Of a stretch of DNA of 24,822 nucleotides, positions 7,611 through 18,960 are shown piece after piece. Position 1 is the first letter of the stretch, and each line of letters opens with the position of its first letter. The translations under genes were made by a program, and so were the position numbers. Under the pieces are notes generated by a model. It searched no databases, was not told the DNA's origin, and saw only the letters and a program-made list of their open reading frames with translations. Origin of the DNA: Carex sylvatica (taxonomy: Eukaryota > Streptophyta > Magnoliopsida > Poales > Cyperaceae); the NCBI GenBank assembly GCA_964058845.1, contig CAXKVR010000827.1, positions 1 to 24,822 on the forward strand. The letters are read 5' to 3'.

Positions 7611-9302
7611 ATTAGAAAATGGTTACTTTTCTCCACTGTAAACTGTGTTTTGGTTTGTCCTGCCGCGCTGGTAAATGGGTAGTGTGGTACGCTGTATATA
7701 GCGTTCCTATGATTAGTGTTCTTTTTACTTTCCCTGTGAGGCTGTGAGTATTGAAATAGCAAAGAAAACAGAACGAAGGTAAAATAATTGGTACTGTTTA
7801 TGCCTCCTTGATTTGTGGCAGGCGTTTGGATCCTCTTGTAAGGACCTTTATTTCCTTTATTGTTTAATCTCAATGAGAGGTCTTTTCTCATGTTTGTTTT
7901 GTAGCTCAATTCAAACAATAGAACTAATGCCTTCACGTTCTTTCTTGTCATACTTTTTTATTTTATATATATACAAGCTGGAGACTCTTTTTAATTATTG
8001 GGACTGAACACATGATATCAGTCAAATATTGAAATTAGCCCCGTTTTGATGATATCTTCTTTTGCTTATGAATTTAGTCTATGATCTGATTTTCTGGTAG
8101 CATTTCACCTGTGGTTCTAAACTTATAATTAGTTCTTTTTCTTCTTAAGAGCGTGTTTTAAAAGTAAGGATGCTCTATATTAGTTAGAATATACATAATT
8201 TCTGAAATGGTTTCTACATTTTCTCGCATATATAAATATTATATTTACATCTTGAGGAGCTAATCGATTTTAATTTTAGCTTCAAGATATATTTAAGTTC
8301 TTCTCATTTCACCATAATTTATTATTTTGAAGCCATGAAGTGCATGCCTGTAATTTGATTTCTAGTTTGACTTGACGTCTCCACGCCCTAGAATTCAAAG
8401 TCTCTAAACAGATACTGTTGTTTGGCTGTGAAAACTTAGGTAAGCAAGGCTATGTAATTCCAAAATTTATTCTTGGTTAGACAATCACTATTCACTTTTT
8501 TTTATCGTTTTTTTTTTTTTTTGTGAAAGGACTTGGTAGTGACTACCAAGTTGACACCTTTTTTTATCAGTGCAGCTATATCCTCCACTTTAGATCACAG
8601 CTGTTCCCTTGTAGAATCTCTGTCTTGTTTATTGTTTACCATATTGCAATCCTTTCCTGTAAGGCTGTAATATATATATGATTCTCAAGCGAAACATGTA
8701 CATCTGAATTCAGAATCAATTGCCAGTGAAGCTAATTAACTCCACAATATTAGCAACTCAAACTATATTCTAATTATTTATCCTAAAAGAATGCTATATC
8801 TTAAATATGAAAATCAAAATTTTAATTATGATTCGTGGATATAAATACGATGATGTTCCATGCCAGTTTTTTTATTGTTTAATTAACGATTGGTTTGAAT
8901 TAAACTTCCAATGATCTTGACGAAATAACAACTGTTCTAAGTTCCTAAAAAAATTCAGAGAGAAGGCGCTAGTATATACAAGGCCACAAATAAGCTAATT
9001 AACTATACACAGTATAGGTTAAAATGCACTATTAGGTTTGTGTTCTAACCATATATATCCTACATATCTATTTTATGATAATTCTAGCTAGCTGACATTG
9101 ATCTTTTGAGTACATTTATGTGATATATTGAAAAGAATTTCCTCAAACTGAACGTTTAAAATTGTAGATGTATTCTCATTATTTATTTAGGGAGTGTATA
9201 TATAACATTTAAGTCGATGTCATTTTTTATTGACTAATCACTAGAAATTCGTTAAATAAAAACTATTACAACTTTAAGATGGTTTGATAGGAAGCTATAC
9301 AA
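7611..9302. other. Non-coding stretch downstream of the ALOG gene
   Basis: I see no gene. The one clear local structure is a hairpin with perfect 9-bp arms acttggtag (8531-8539) and ctaccaagt (8543-8551) around a 3-base loop, just after a T-run at 8510-8522. The open frame opposite 7505-7951 on the minus strand shows no domain and crosses the SINE, so I do not call it. Confidence 0.5.
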
Positions 9303-9466
9303 GGGTCTGTTCGGCGGCAGTCCAAAAGTTACTGTTCATATGAGAAAAAAAAATTCACTCAGACTGAATTTTTTTTTTCCCACGTGAACAGTAATTTTTA
9401 GTTCAAAAATTTTGCAATCACGTTTCCATTCCCGTTCCAATTCCACTCCATCCGCCGAACACGTCC
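9303..9466. mobile_element. Tourist-like MITE, complete copy
   Basis: The termini gggtctgttcggcgg (9303-9317) and, inward from the right, ggacgtgttcggcgg match at 12 of 15 positions. The flanks are CAA (9300-9302) and TAA (9467-9469), close to the TWA target of PIF/Harbinger elements. The centre is a long imperfect hairpin: ttactgttcatatgag plus an A-run (from 9329) against a T-run plus cccacgtgaacagtaa (ending 9394). The left-cut copy at 1-145 shares this hairpin. Confidence 0.7.
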
Positions 9467-11253
9467 TAAATATATTTTCTAATTAATTCAAATTAATTTT
9501 GTATATGTGCTATCATTATAATTAGTTTTTTTTTATAGTTTTAAGTAAAAATTCCAAGGTATCACATTAATTTACCATAAAATGATATAGAACTAGGGTG
9601 TTCTTAATTCAAATAAATTGAAAATTTCATTATAAAATGATTTTATAAAGATAATACCATTTATAAATTGTATGTTTGGGTGATTAGAAGGAATAGCTGG
9701 GCTAAAAGTTGAAGTTAGTGAAAAAGTAACTTTTTTTAGCCACTAACCTTCAGAAAAAAAAAAAAAAAAAAACATTTTTTTTTTCTATGTTTGAATGAAA
9801 AGTTAGATGTTCCACTCTATTCCTACAATTTGTTCCAGTTATAAGTAGCTAACCCCACTTCCCATGCAAACGTACCTCATATGTGTGTTCCAGTTAATCG
9901 GCATCTGGTAAAACTAGATAACAGAATTACCGCGCTGTGGCAATTTTTGCAACAAAGAAAGGGACTTGTCCAATTTTGTCCTGACAGGAGATGGAGTTTG
10001 TTTACATTTTTCTCTGGTCCATGTGCTATATTCTGCCAATTTTCAAAAGAAGAAAGATTATAAATGCATGAAAAGACAGATGAATACCTGCACACAGGAC
10101 TCTCTCTCTTTCCCTCTCTCTCTCTCTATTTTCCCGTACACGGTACTAGACCCTTTTGTGGGTTAAATTCAACAAGGCATTATTTTTATTCTCAGATAAT
10201 TATGCATCCTTTCCTTTTCTTTAAAAAAGAAAATCACTGTTGAAGTGATGAAGTTCCATGCCATGAAATAAGTTTATTAATAACCATTAATATTTTTCTG
10301 CTGATTTGTCGGGTGCACGTGCATTATCAAAACATAGATACAGTTGTTTGTGAAATCGGTTAGTTTGGATCAGCACAATTAAACAGTATCTCAAAAGTCA
10401 GGGTTAAACAGGAGAAAACCTCTCTAGCCATGGTTTAGGTCACACGACAGAAAAGAAAAAGGTCAGGCCTTTTTGACATGCCTGAGTTTCTTTTCTTTTC
10501 TTTCTATATAAAAAAAAGAATGATATGATTGACTTGACTGATGGAACAACCATAGAATGTTAACATTTTTTGCGACCGTTTTTTATTCTGATCTCCTTTC
10601 ACAAATCATTATTTGTTCAAAAACAGAAAATTTAACAACATTTAGAGAGTACACTTGTTTTGCGAGCCTAATAGTACAACAGTTTAAATCAATAAATTAA
10701 TTGGCCTCTCACCTTATATAGGGAAGTTAGTTGATGAAAAACAAGGTATTGAAAAAAGAAAAGAAAAAAAAGGGATTGTAACTGCGGTTGCATTTAGAAA
10801 AGTATAGTTTGATGTCTAGTTAATGTATTTCTGGTAAAGAAAATACACAAATGAAGAGAGCGATTATGATTTATACTTCAGTCAGTATTTTAATTTTAAT
10901 TTTTAGTTTCAAATTCAAAACAACCGATTTAAGCAATTTAATTTGATCTACATATGGAAAGCTTATAAAACTATTCTTTTTAGATTAATTATTTACAAGC
11001 TTTTATATAGGGATAAAAATATTTCTGTGAGATGATGCATTTTCTTTAAAATTAATATTTTATTTCCTATTCATGGTGTCGTAGTCTAGCTATAGTTGTC
11101 TAGTTGATAAGCTATCCACTAATTAATTAGTTAACCTCTAAAAGTCGGCACATGACTTTACTTGCATCAAAATTTGGGGTTTTTTTTGCAAATCTTACAC
11201 CAATGGCTTGTAAAACAAAAATTCAACGGAAAACTTCATAATTGGGCCGTCTG
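9467..11253. other. Non-coding stretch with CT microsatellite
   Basis: No gene recognised. An imperfect CT-rich microsatellite lies at 10101-10128. Around 9690-9745 a segment containing ggctaaaagttgaagttagtg is partly complementary to aactttttttagccactaac, a degenerate hairpin probably left by a MITE. The rest is AT-rich sequence with homopolymer runs. Confidence 0.5.
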
Positions 11254-11302
11254 ATATTGTTAAGAGTTTTTTTTTTTTTTGAGAAAAATATTGTTAAGAG
11301 TT
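11254..11302. repeat. 15-bp direct repeat flanking a 19-bp T-rich insert
   Basis: atattgttaagagtt occurs at 11254-11268 and again at 11288-11302. Between them lie 19 bases: a run of T, then gagaaaa. The shape (long direct repeat around a homopolymer-bearing insert) matches a very short LINE-machinery insertion on the minus strand. It could equally be a slippage duplication. Confidence 0.6.
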
Positions 11303-11307
11303 AGTGG

Positions 11308-11767
11308 TAGGGCTGCACAAAAAATCCGTAGTTTGTGATTCGATTCGAGTTTGATTCAAAAAAGTGCGTAACAAATTCGATTCGAAATAGTTCGAAATTA
11401 ATTTAAATCAAATTTAAACTGGACCTGATTCGTTCGAAATAGATTTGCGAACTATTCTAGTTCGAAATTCAAAGTAACGTGAACTATTGATTTTCGCCGA
11501 TGACTTATGTTCGCTAATGACTTAAAAGTTAAAATATAAGATCGCTCAGCCATAAGTCATAACTCGTAAGTGGTAACTCTCACTCACAGTTCTAAAATTC
11601 TAAACGATTTTCATCTCTTGCTTTCGGCGACTACGATAATTCTTTCTTGTCATAAAAAAATTTATAAAAATTTTAAAATTAAGTTCGTAAAAAATTTAAT
11701 TTAAAATTAATTTAAACTAAATTTAAACTAAAATAAGTTCGATTCGGTTGGATTCGTTTGCAGCCCA
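11308..11767. mobile_element. Non-autonomous hAT-like element (TTCGAA-rich), with TSD
   Basis: It starts tagggctgcacaaaaa and ends gtttgcagccca. The flanks gttagtgg (11300-11307) and cttagtga (11768-11775) agree at 6 of 8 positions, consistent with an aged 8-bp hAT duplication. Both subterminal parts repeat TTCGAA, GATTCGA and AGTTCGAA motifs; there is no open frame. The terminus matches those of the elements at 3944 and 20833. Confidence 0.7.
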
Positions 11768-12462
11768 CTTAGTGATGTATGTTTTTGATAAAAATTGCTC
11801 TCATGAGAAAATAAAAAAACGACTTGGTATATGCATCCTTCTGTGCAATGAGTGGAAATGACATCATGTTTTTAGGAAAAATGCAGGCAACACAGCATTT
11901 GCACAAAACAACTGTCACAAAAAAATCTCTTCGGGAAACAAATAGAACCCACTTACCCACGTGGAATCCACATCCTCTGCGATACCTCGTATTTTGCGTG
12001 ACTTTTTGGAAAATATCAAAGCTCAAATAATACTGGCCCCCCTACGTCACCCCGAAGGCCCGAATAGACACCGGACACGTCGGTCAAGCAAAATATGAGA
12101 TATCTCAGAGGAAACGCACTCACCTACGTGAGGGTGCTATGGGCGGCCTATGAGAACCGCGACACGTGACTTCCGTGGGTCGTTTGATTGTTGATCGGAC
12201 GGCTCATGTTAGCTATCTATTTTCAGTGTGTTTTATACCGTTTTTATTGTGGTCAATTGTGAATTTATGAATTTGTTGAAATATTCTGTAGTACTCAGCT
12301 GTCCCTTACTATTTATATCCGAAGTATATAACTAATTGAGAAATTATTCTGCACTATCTAAAATTTGATATCTGAATTTATAAATATACATCTACATTGA
12401 GAGGGTTGAAATGCACTATGATTTTGTGCTTCAACATGCTCCGCATTCTTTATTTTCTTTTT
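11768..12462. other. Non-coding stretch with a locally GC-richer part
   Basis: No gene is called. The part from about 11930 to 12220 is richer in G and C than anything nearby except the ALOG CDS, and it holds the ACGT-core cluster listed separately. The open frames on both strands here (for example 11824-12030) are short and have no recognisable domain. Confidence 0.45.
11958..12168. promoter_or_regulatory. Cluster of five ACGT-core (G-box/ABRE-like) motifs
   Basis: ACGT cores lie in CACGTG at 11958-11963, ctacgtcac at 12042-12050, gacacgtcgg at 12075-12083 (core 12077-12080), ctacgtgagg at 12124-12133, and CACGTG at 12163-12168. ACGT cores are bound by bZIP and bHLH factors in plants. No gene start is visible nearby, so a distal element or a relic of a promoter is possible, as is chance in a GC-richer patch. 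Confidence 0.4.
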
Positions 12463-12742
12463 CAAAGTCTGAATAGTCGATCCGAATGGCTCAACATAAT
12501 TCTTCATTATAAAATATTATTGGAGACCAGATTTTATATATTTTTTTAAAATTTGCTATTATTTTACATAGGTACAATATCACTTTATCAAATGGTCCAG
12601 AATCTCCTTAAGACGATAATTTTGTACCTATCTAAAAAATAATAAAAAATTCTAAAAAATATAAAATTTGATCTCCAAGCATATATTATTATAAAAATCA
12701 TGTGGAGCGGCTCAGATAGATTGATTTAACTTAAAGACTTTG
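12463..12742. mobile_element. 280-bp MITE with imperfect long inverted repeats (family C, copy 1)
   Basis: The termini caaagtct and agactttg are perfectly inverted (8 bp). Inside, the left arm tcgatccgaatggctcaac is loosely mirrored by the right arm (gagcggctcagatagattga). Further in, ggagaccagattttatat is mirrored by ataaaatttgatctcc. No open frame. Two related copies occur at 17959 and about 18748. The superfamily is not assigned. Confidence 0.6.
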
Positions 12743-14708
12743 TTAAATAAATATCTATAGCATTTAAATCTTTTTGTTTCTTGTTACTACTTTTATCATT
12801 AAGTGCATATTAGAAAAATCTAAATACCGATCGATGAAGTACCGATAAGAAGCTGTGTGCAGAATATAAATATACTAAGTTATATTATTTTATTTTATTT
12901 CAGTTTAATTTTCCTCCTCTTTTTCTCAATTCATGAACTTGGACAACCGTGCATGCACACGCAACGCACTGATATATATCTTCAGATAGAGATGAGCAGC
13001 AAATTTCGTACATCACAAATTAATTCGTACGTATCCACTTTCAATTGTTAATTACCACGAGTGGGGATTTACTAATTGCACATTGTCAGCACTAACCTCC
13101 CACGTTATAGTTTTGACCAACAAAATATAATGACTTAGAGTTAGATGAGCCGAAGAACACTCCAGCTTAATTATATAACATCATAATAACTACTGTTGAT
13201 TCGATGATTGCATTTTCAATTCAGAAGACAGCTTTAAATACATAATTTTTTTAGGTAGACACTACTAAAAAACCCACTAATCACATAAATTGTATACATG
13301 TATAAAACAACTTCAACATTCATATATACGTACATCCATACACATTTCTTTATTAAAAAATCCATGTGTAATTAGAAACAACTGGACACGAATCTATTTT
13401 AATCAACTGAATATGAATACTGGCACACATTTATGTATAGATGTTTATTGAAACCGTGTATGAATAGTCTTTAGGATTTTTTGAAAAAGAAAAATTATGC
13501 TTGTAATCATGTGCAATTTTATTGTATGATAAAAAAAAAAGACAAAAAAATCTACGTAAGTGATTTGTGCCTTTCTTTGTTAGAAAATATCCATATTTAA
13601 CTTTTTTAAGTCATTTCTATATATCATTTCTAAAGCTTCTCTTCTTTGTACATGTATTTCTACTCTAAGCCATCTCCAATAAACAGGCGAGAGGAAAGAC
13701 AAGAAAGACGACATCTTCGCTGAGAAAGCGATTGAAGATGAAGAAACTTCAGACGATGTAACTCTTTGCTTGAATGTCCTATTTCAGCGTTCCACGTCAA
13801 TTTTAAAAACTCGCGAGAAGATCTACAATATTTATCCGCTAAAAGCATATATATAACCGCATCTTTCAAGCTAAAAAAACAAGTGAATAGCCTCAAAATT
13901 TGTGTTGAATTCTCCGATTAAGTTTTTCCTTTATAATTTTTTATTATCTACTCATTTGCCATACTTTTATCTTTCGACATTGATCATATAAATGTATTAG
14001 TCACGTATCTAGTGTTTTATGTTGTATTTTTATTTTTTTCAGTTAAAATGTTGTTCATGTAACAATTTGTGTAATGTAATTGTAAATGTTATTTATATTG
14101 GTAAATGTGATGTTTTTCGTATGTATTTTGTTTAAATTTATAATTTTTTTAAAATTAGTTGATGTTTTGGTATATTGATAAATATAGTGTTTAATTTGAA
14201 CTCTATTGTATAAGGGTTTCATTGATATTTAAAAATAAATATGAATTATACACATTTTTTTAATTAAACAGCATATGATTGGTGTTTTCATACACAATTT
14301 TAATTTTAAAAACTGTGTATGACTGTTTTGGCAAAAAAAATCAGCGTTATTTTTAAAAAAACGTACATGGTTCTACAATTAAGTGTACAATTTTACTGAT
14401 CCTTTCATACACAACACTTGCGGACACGATTGCAAAATCATGTATATCCTTATTTTTTTTAACCATGTATACTTAGTATTCATGTAGCACTGAGAAGCTA
14501 CTATATATATATCAATGTACTAATTAACCAACACACATAAATAAAGAATGCAACAGCGTGCGATAAAGAGGAAATATATCTTGCGAAGTTATTTTCCGGT
14601 TTATGAAATTTTGTATTCGTATCGGATTAAAATGAACGGTTTGAATTTCGTCATGCATCCTATGATATCCCATTAAATCTGAATTCACTATATATAATGA
14701 AGGGAGCT
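12743..14708. other. Non-coding stretch, possible CACTA relic
   Basis: No gene is recognised. At 13260 the sequence cactactaaaaaa looks like a CACTA transposon terminus. Downstream, up to about 14480, motifs such as gtgtatgaa, catacacaa and catgtatac recur in both orientations, as subterminal repeats would. The opposite terminus is not convincing, so no element is delimited. At 13668-13681 taagccatctccaa resembles one end of a Harbinger-type MITE without a visible partner. Confidence 0.35.
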
Positions 14709-15846
14709 GATACTAACATATAAAATATGTTATTAACACAACACAATTTAAAATTTCTATTTGATAGACAAATTTGCCCTCCACAATCAATTACTTCTGT
14801 TGCTTCCTTAATTTGAAAACCTTTTAATGCTAATATATTTTTAATGTACTTTCTTAATATGTCTATCTTCTACATAGATAAAAAAAAAACAATAGATTGG
14901 AGATTTTAATGATTCTATTGTTATTTATCAAGCTATTAGAAGGTTCTTTTTTTTTTCTACTATTTTCTTTTAAAACAAACTGATTTTTATGGATCGTCTT
15001 CTATTATTTGAATTGAAATCTTGTTTATATAAAAGAACAAAAAATACATATACTCCCTTTCCACCGTCCCATGAAATTTTCCCATCTTCTCCCCATCCAA
15101 AAATAATAATAAAATTAAAAACTTGTCTATATATCTCTTTTCTCAACAGCAAAATATTTTTTTGACAATTAATAAATTTAATTATAACACAAATATTCAA
15201 AATATTACAACATAGAGCATGGAATCTTCATTTAAATGATATATTATAAATGTTTTCATTTTGAAAAACCTTTTTTCTAACATGTTTTTTCTTGATTTCT
15301 TCATTTAAATGAGTTTTATTATCTATAACAAATATAGTAATGAATATATTCAATGAAAAATAATTGAAAAGATCTCGTCTGAAAAAAGTATTGTTGGTTA
15401 AATTTATATATACATATTAGTATCCATAGATTTATATCCAACAAAAAATATTTTGCCAATTTTTTTTCTTTAAGTAGATATTTGTGGAGTTGGGTAAAAT
15501 AAACTAATATAATTAATGATAGATTTTCAATAATATAATAAAATATTTCATTTTTGTAATATATTTAAAAATCTTAAAAGTATGATGAAATATATAAATA
15601 ACGAATATGATCAAATATTTATTTAATTTATTAACTCAATTTTTAAAGAAATAAAAATATATAATAATGTATGAGAGTGAAGGAATATTATTATTTTCTA
15701 AGAAACTTTTAAGGAAAGAAAATCCTATAATGGTGAATAGAAGATACAGTTTTTTAAGGAAATAGCTCATAAAGGGTAAATTTGTCTATATATTAAAATA
15801 TTTAGATAGTGTTGTGTTAATAAAAAAAATTAGTAGTGTTGATATC
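14709..15846. mobile_element. About 1.1-kb element with TIRs of about 75 bp
   Basis: The left end (14709-14780) and the inverted right end (15773-15846) share ordered blocks: gatactaac with gatatcaac, a perfect 15-bp ttattaacacaacac (14730-14744, inverted at 15809-15823), and atagacaaatttgccct (14764-14780, 16 of 17 at 15773-15789). There is no transposase frame. No target duplication is clear and the superfamily is open. A Stowaway-like end, tactccctttccaccgtccc, lies inside at 15051-15070 without a visible partner. Confidence 0.6.
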
Positions 15847-17958
15847 ATGATCCATAATGAAGGTTATGTCAACAAGATGTCTCCCGGATAATGCAGTGAT
15901 GGAGAACACTCTTTGTTGCTAAAATCAAACTTTTGAAATGGAAAAAGAGAACAGAGTTCGTGTAGATATATATTGAAACAGGTGTTCATTAATATTCAGA
16001 TCTGATATTAATGCTGGTTGCATTAAACACTACTATTAAAGAAGCCGCTAAATAATGCTGACATTTGTACTTAAAATAGCCGATATAAATTATTTTACTA
16101 TTGAAGGGACCAAGTGGTGTATATATAATTTAGGTTTCCAACGTTGCTGTACACTACTGGCAATTAAAAAAAATGTCAAATACTTGCAATTTATATATAC
16201 TACTTTTTGTTCCATTAATTGTTAAACAACTTTTTCATCATTAATTTGAAATTGTCAGAACATTTGACTTTTTTTTCCCCACCAATTTCTCAACTCAGTA
16301 ATCAGGTAGTATAATAATCAACATGTATAATTTGTGCTTCATGCAGTGTACGTATCTCTTGAAATTATTTTTACATTACGAATAACTTCTAGAAGCTAAG
16401 AACATTAATATCATTAATAATTGTACAATTCGAATATGATATCCTCAACCGTATTGGACAAGAACAATTTAACTATGGCCAGAAAAAAATTATCGCTTTT
16501 TCTTAGAAGAAATAATAAAATAGAAGAAAAAAAATTGTTGGATCTTAATCGCCTGGATTTAAAGTTATTGGTTCTTTTTTTTTTATAACTTGATTGTGAC
16601 TATTTTAGGTTTTATTGATAAATTTGCTTACAACATCAAATCCTACACAATTACATCATTTACTCTATGTTACAGCATTAATTACGTCAGTAATTTCCTA
16701 CCCATGTCTATACTGGTACGCCTCATTAATCAGGTACCCCTTGTTTGCTCTTTTCCCACAGTACTGGTATCACAGAACTGCATCCTCCATTGCTCAATTT
16801 GCCAATAGCCATGCTGGTTGTTATTTAAAGTTATTGTTGATTGAACAATAGACTGACATTTATACAAAAGGGTTCTAAATTTAATGGAAATTGCATTTCT
16901 AGATTAATTTTCTTATAGATGATCTCTATTAAGTCAGTCACAATGCATCTGTGGATAAGTCATAACACTATACATATAAATATGAATTTTCTTTTGGCAA
17001 GCAGTGAACTCATTAATTGCTTTGCATGCAACTCTGCGCTCATACTTTTTCCTCATCTCCCCGAATAGCAAACAATCAAATAGTGCAACTTGTAAATATC
17101 TCCATTAGTTCATGCCTACTTTATTATACTGGTGTCATACTTATTCAAATATTTTCTATTTTACATTTTTTCACCGCCAATCAGAGAATAACGACAAAAT
17201 TAAGAATGTAGTTCCTGTCAGGCTAGCTATAATATGTAGAAGATGCAAAAAGAAAATAAAAAAAGACAAGTAAAAATATTAGACAAAATGTGTCTGTACA
17301 CTGCGTGACAGGATTCTATACGTTGTGAGAAATTTTTACAATAAACAGCGAGTCAGGGACACATGGGCAGTACCAGAAAAGCATTAAAATGATTAAGAGA
17401 AAAAGGGTATCGAATGCTACTAGCTGTCAAATTATTCTCAGTTATATAATATATAGACATAGGTTTTATTTTCATAAAATTGGAGACATTTTGTAATTAA
17501 GATTGATACAAAATTTTATATTTTTTTTCCTCCAATGAGAAGCACGTTTATTTGTAATATATATAAACCAATATTTTTTGTAAATTTTTATAAAGCAACT
17601 GTAATCCACCAGCATGAAGTATATATATATGCTCTTTTTTTACTTTTATTTTGCCCTCTGAGTCTGATAAAAACTTGTTAAAACAAAAGGAGGCATGATA
17701 TTATTATATGTTTCTCAACTGTAATTTTGTATGATGTTCAGAACTTTTTTTTCTTTCTGCAGTGCACTTTCTGTTGGATATTCGTAGAGTCTGCACTGGA
17801 TACATTTGAAGATCAATGGACAAGATAAAAAAGTTTATTAAATGATATATGAAATATTATCCGCACATTGATTATCTTCTTTCTGAAATTAATTACAAAG
17901 GGATCCACTTACACAATTTTTGGTGAATCCCGATTACACTTTACATTTTCAAAGTTTT
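15847..17958. other. Non-coding stretch
   Basis: AT-rich with no recognised gene. A slightly less AT-rich part at about 16580-16855 has two overlapping plus-strand open frames beginning at TTG codons; their translations show no domain that I know. No RNA gene, terminator or complete mobile element is seen. Confidence 0.5.
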
Positions 17959-18212
17959 CAAAGTTCAAAGAGTCGATCCAAATTATTCAACGTAATTGAT
18001 ATATTAAAATGAGCTTGCATATGAAATTTTACATTTTTTTGAATTTTTTTACTATTTATTAGATATTTTACAAAACCGTTGTTTTCACACTTGAATTTTT
18101 GTACCCATCTTAATAAGTGTAAAAAATTTAAAAAAATATAAAATTTAATATGCAAGCATATTTTTATATATCCATCATGTTGAATGGTTTAGATCTAATG
18201 TTAGAATTAAAA
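17959..18212. mobile_element. MITE family C, copy 2
   Basis: The left arm has caaagagtcgatccaaatta (from about 17966), like copy 1 at 12463. The arm gagcttgcatatgaaatttt (about 18010) is mirrored by taaaatttaatatgcaagca (about 18138), and the outer part mirrors again with ttcaacg and gttgaat. The end coordinate is approximate because the outer right arm is decayed. Confidence 0.55.
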
Positions 18213-18747
18213 AAATGTAGAGCGTAATTCGGTGTCACAAAAAAAATAGTGTAAGTCAGTCACTCCTCAAATATCATATTAATAAGAAAAAAAAAATATG
18301 TTTTCCACTCTAAATTATTGTCTTAGGTTAAAATGTGCTTCTCAACTTCTTTAGTTCAAATTGCTCCCTCAAATATTTATATTGGTTCAACTAATTAGCT
18401 TTTAAGTTTTATCCGAAAGCATGCATGTGAGGAAATTGAGTAATATTATGGAAATTTTGTAAAAAGAAGATTTTTATCTATAATTTAATGATGCAGTAAA
18501 AATCTATCCGAGAGTGCAGCCATATATAGTAATCTCATGATTATATACTCACGGAAATGTGCACCTTAACCGATAAAGGAATTCGATACATTATCGATTT
18601 TTTTTTGGGAGAAATGGAAATAAATTAAGACACACATTAGCGTCTTAATAGCACAATTAATGGTTAAGTGAAAGAAGAGTTTATTTGAGATGGCACACAG
18701 TTGACTATGAAAAAATGACTTAGCATATCATTTTAACTAAGTATAAT

Positions 18748-18960
18748 AATTAATTTAGGATTTTAAAATTCAAACATGCGATATGAACCGCTTAATATGA
18801 TTTTTATATTAAAATGTATTTGGAGATCCAATTTTATATTCTTTATATAATTTATTTACTATTTTTTCATCGGTCCAAAACCAATGTTTTTGCTTATGGT
18901 CCAAAAACAAATTATTCTTATGATTTTCAAAATTATTAAACTAATTCAATAATGGATACC
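18748..18960. mobile_element. MITE family C, partial copy 3
   Basis: The block atgtatttggagatccaatt, then ttatattctttatataattt and a ttttcatcggtcc segment resemble the left half of copy 1 (ttattggagaccagatttta and following). The right half is weak or missing. Ends are approximate. Confidence 0.4.

Noticed and set aside
7505..7951. 148-codon minus-strand open frame
   Set aside because: It spans the SINE-like insertion and AT-rich sequence, and its translation has no domain.
11769..12030. Open frames on both strands near the ACGT cluster
   Set aside because: Short, mutually overlapping and without domains; they probably reflect the local rise in GC.
13660..13896. 78-codon minus-strand open frame
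   Set aside because: No domain. The sequence at its edge looks like one terminus of a MITE rather than a gene.
13260..15838. A single CACTA element between cactactaa at 13260 and its inverse ending 15838
   Set aside because: The shared word is only 9 bp, the 3-bp flanks differ (aga and ttg), and the right end is better explained as the terminus of the 14709-15846 element.
16590..16851. Overlapping plus-strand frames in a slightly GC-richer segment
   Set aside because: Both begin at TTG, and the translations are hydrophobic but match nothing I recognise. No promoter or splice context supports them.
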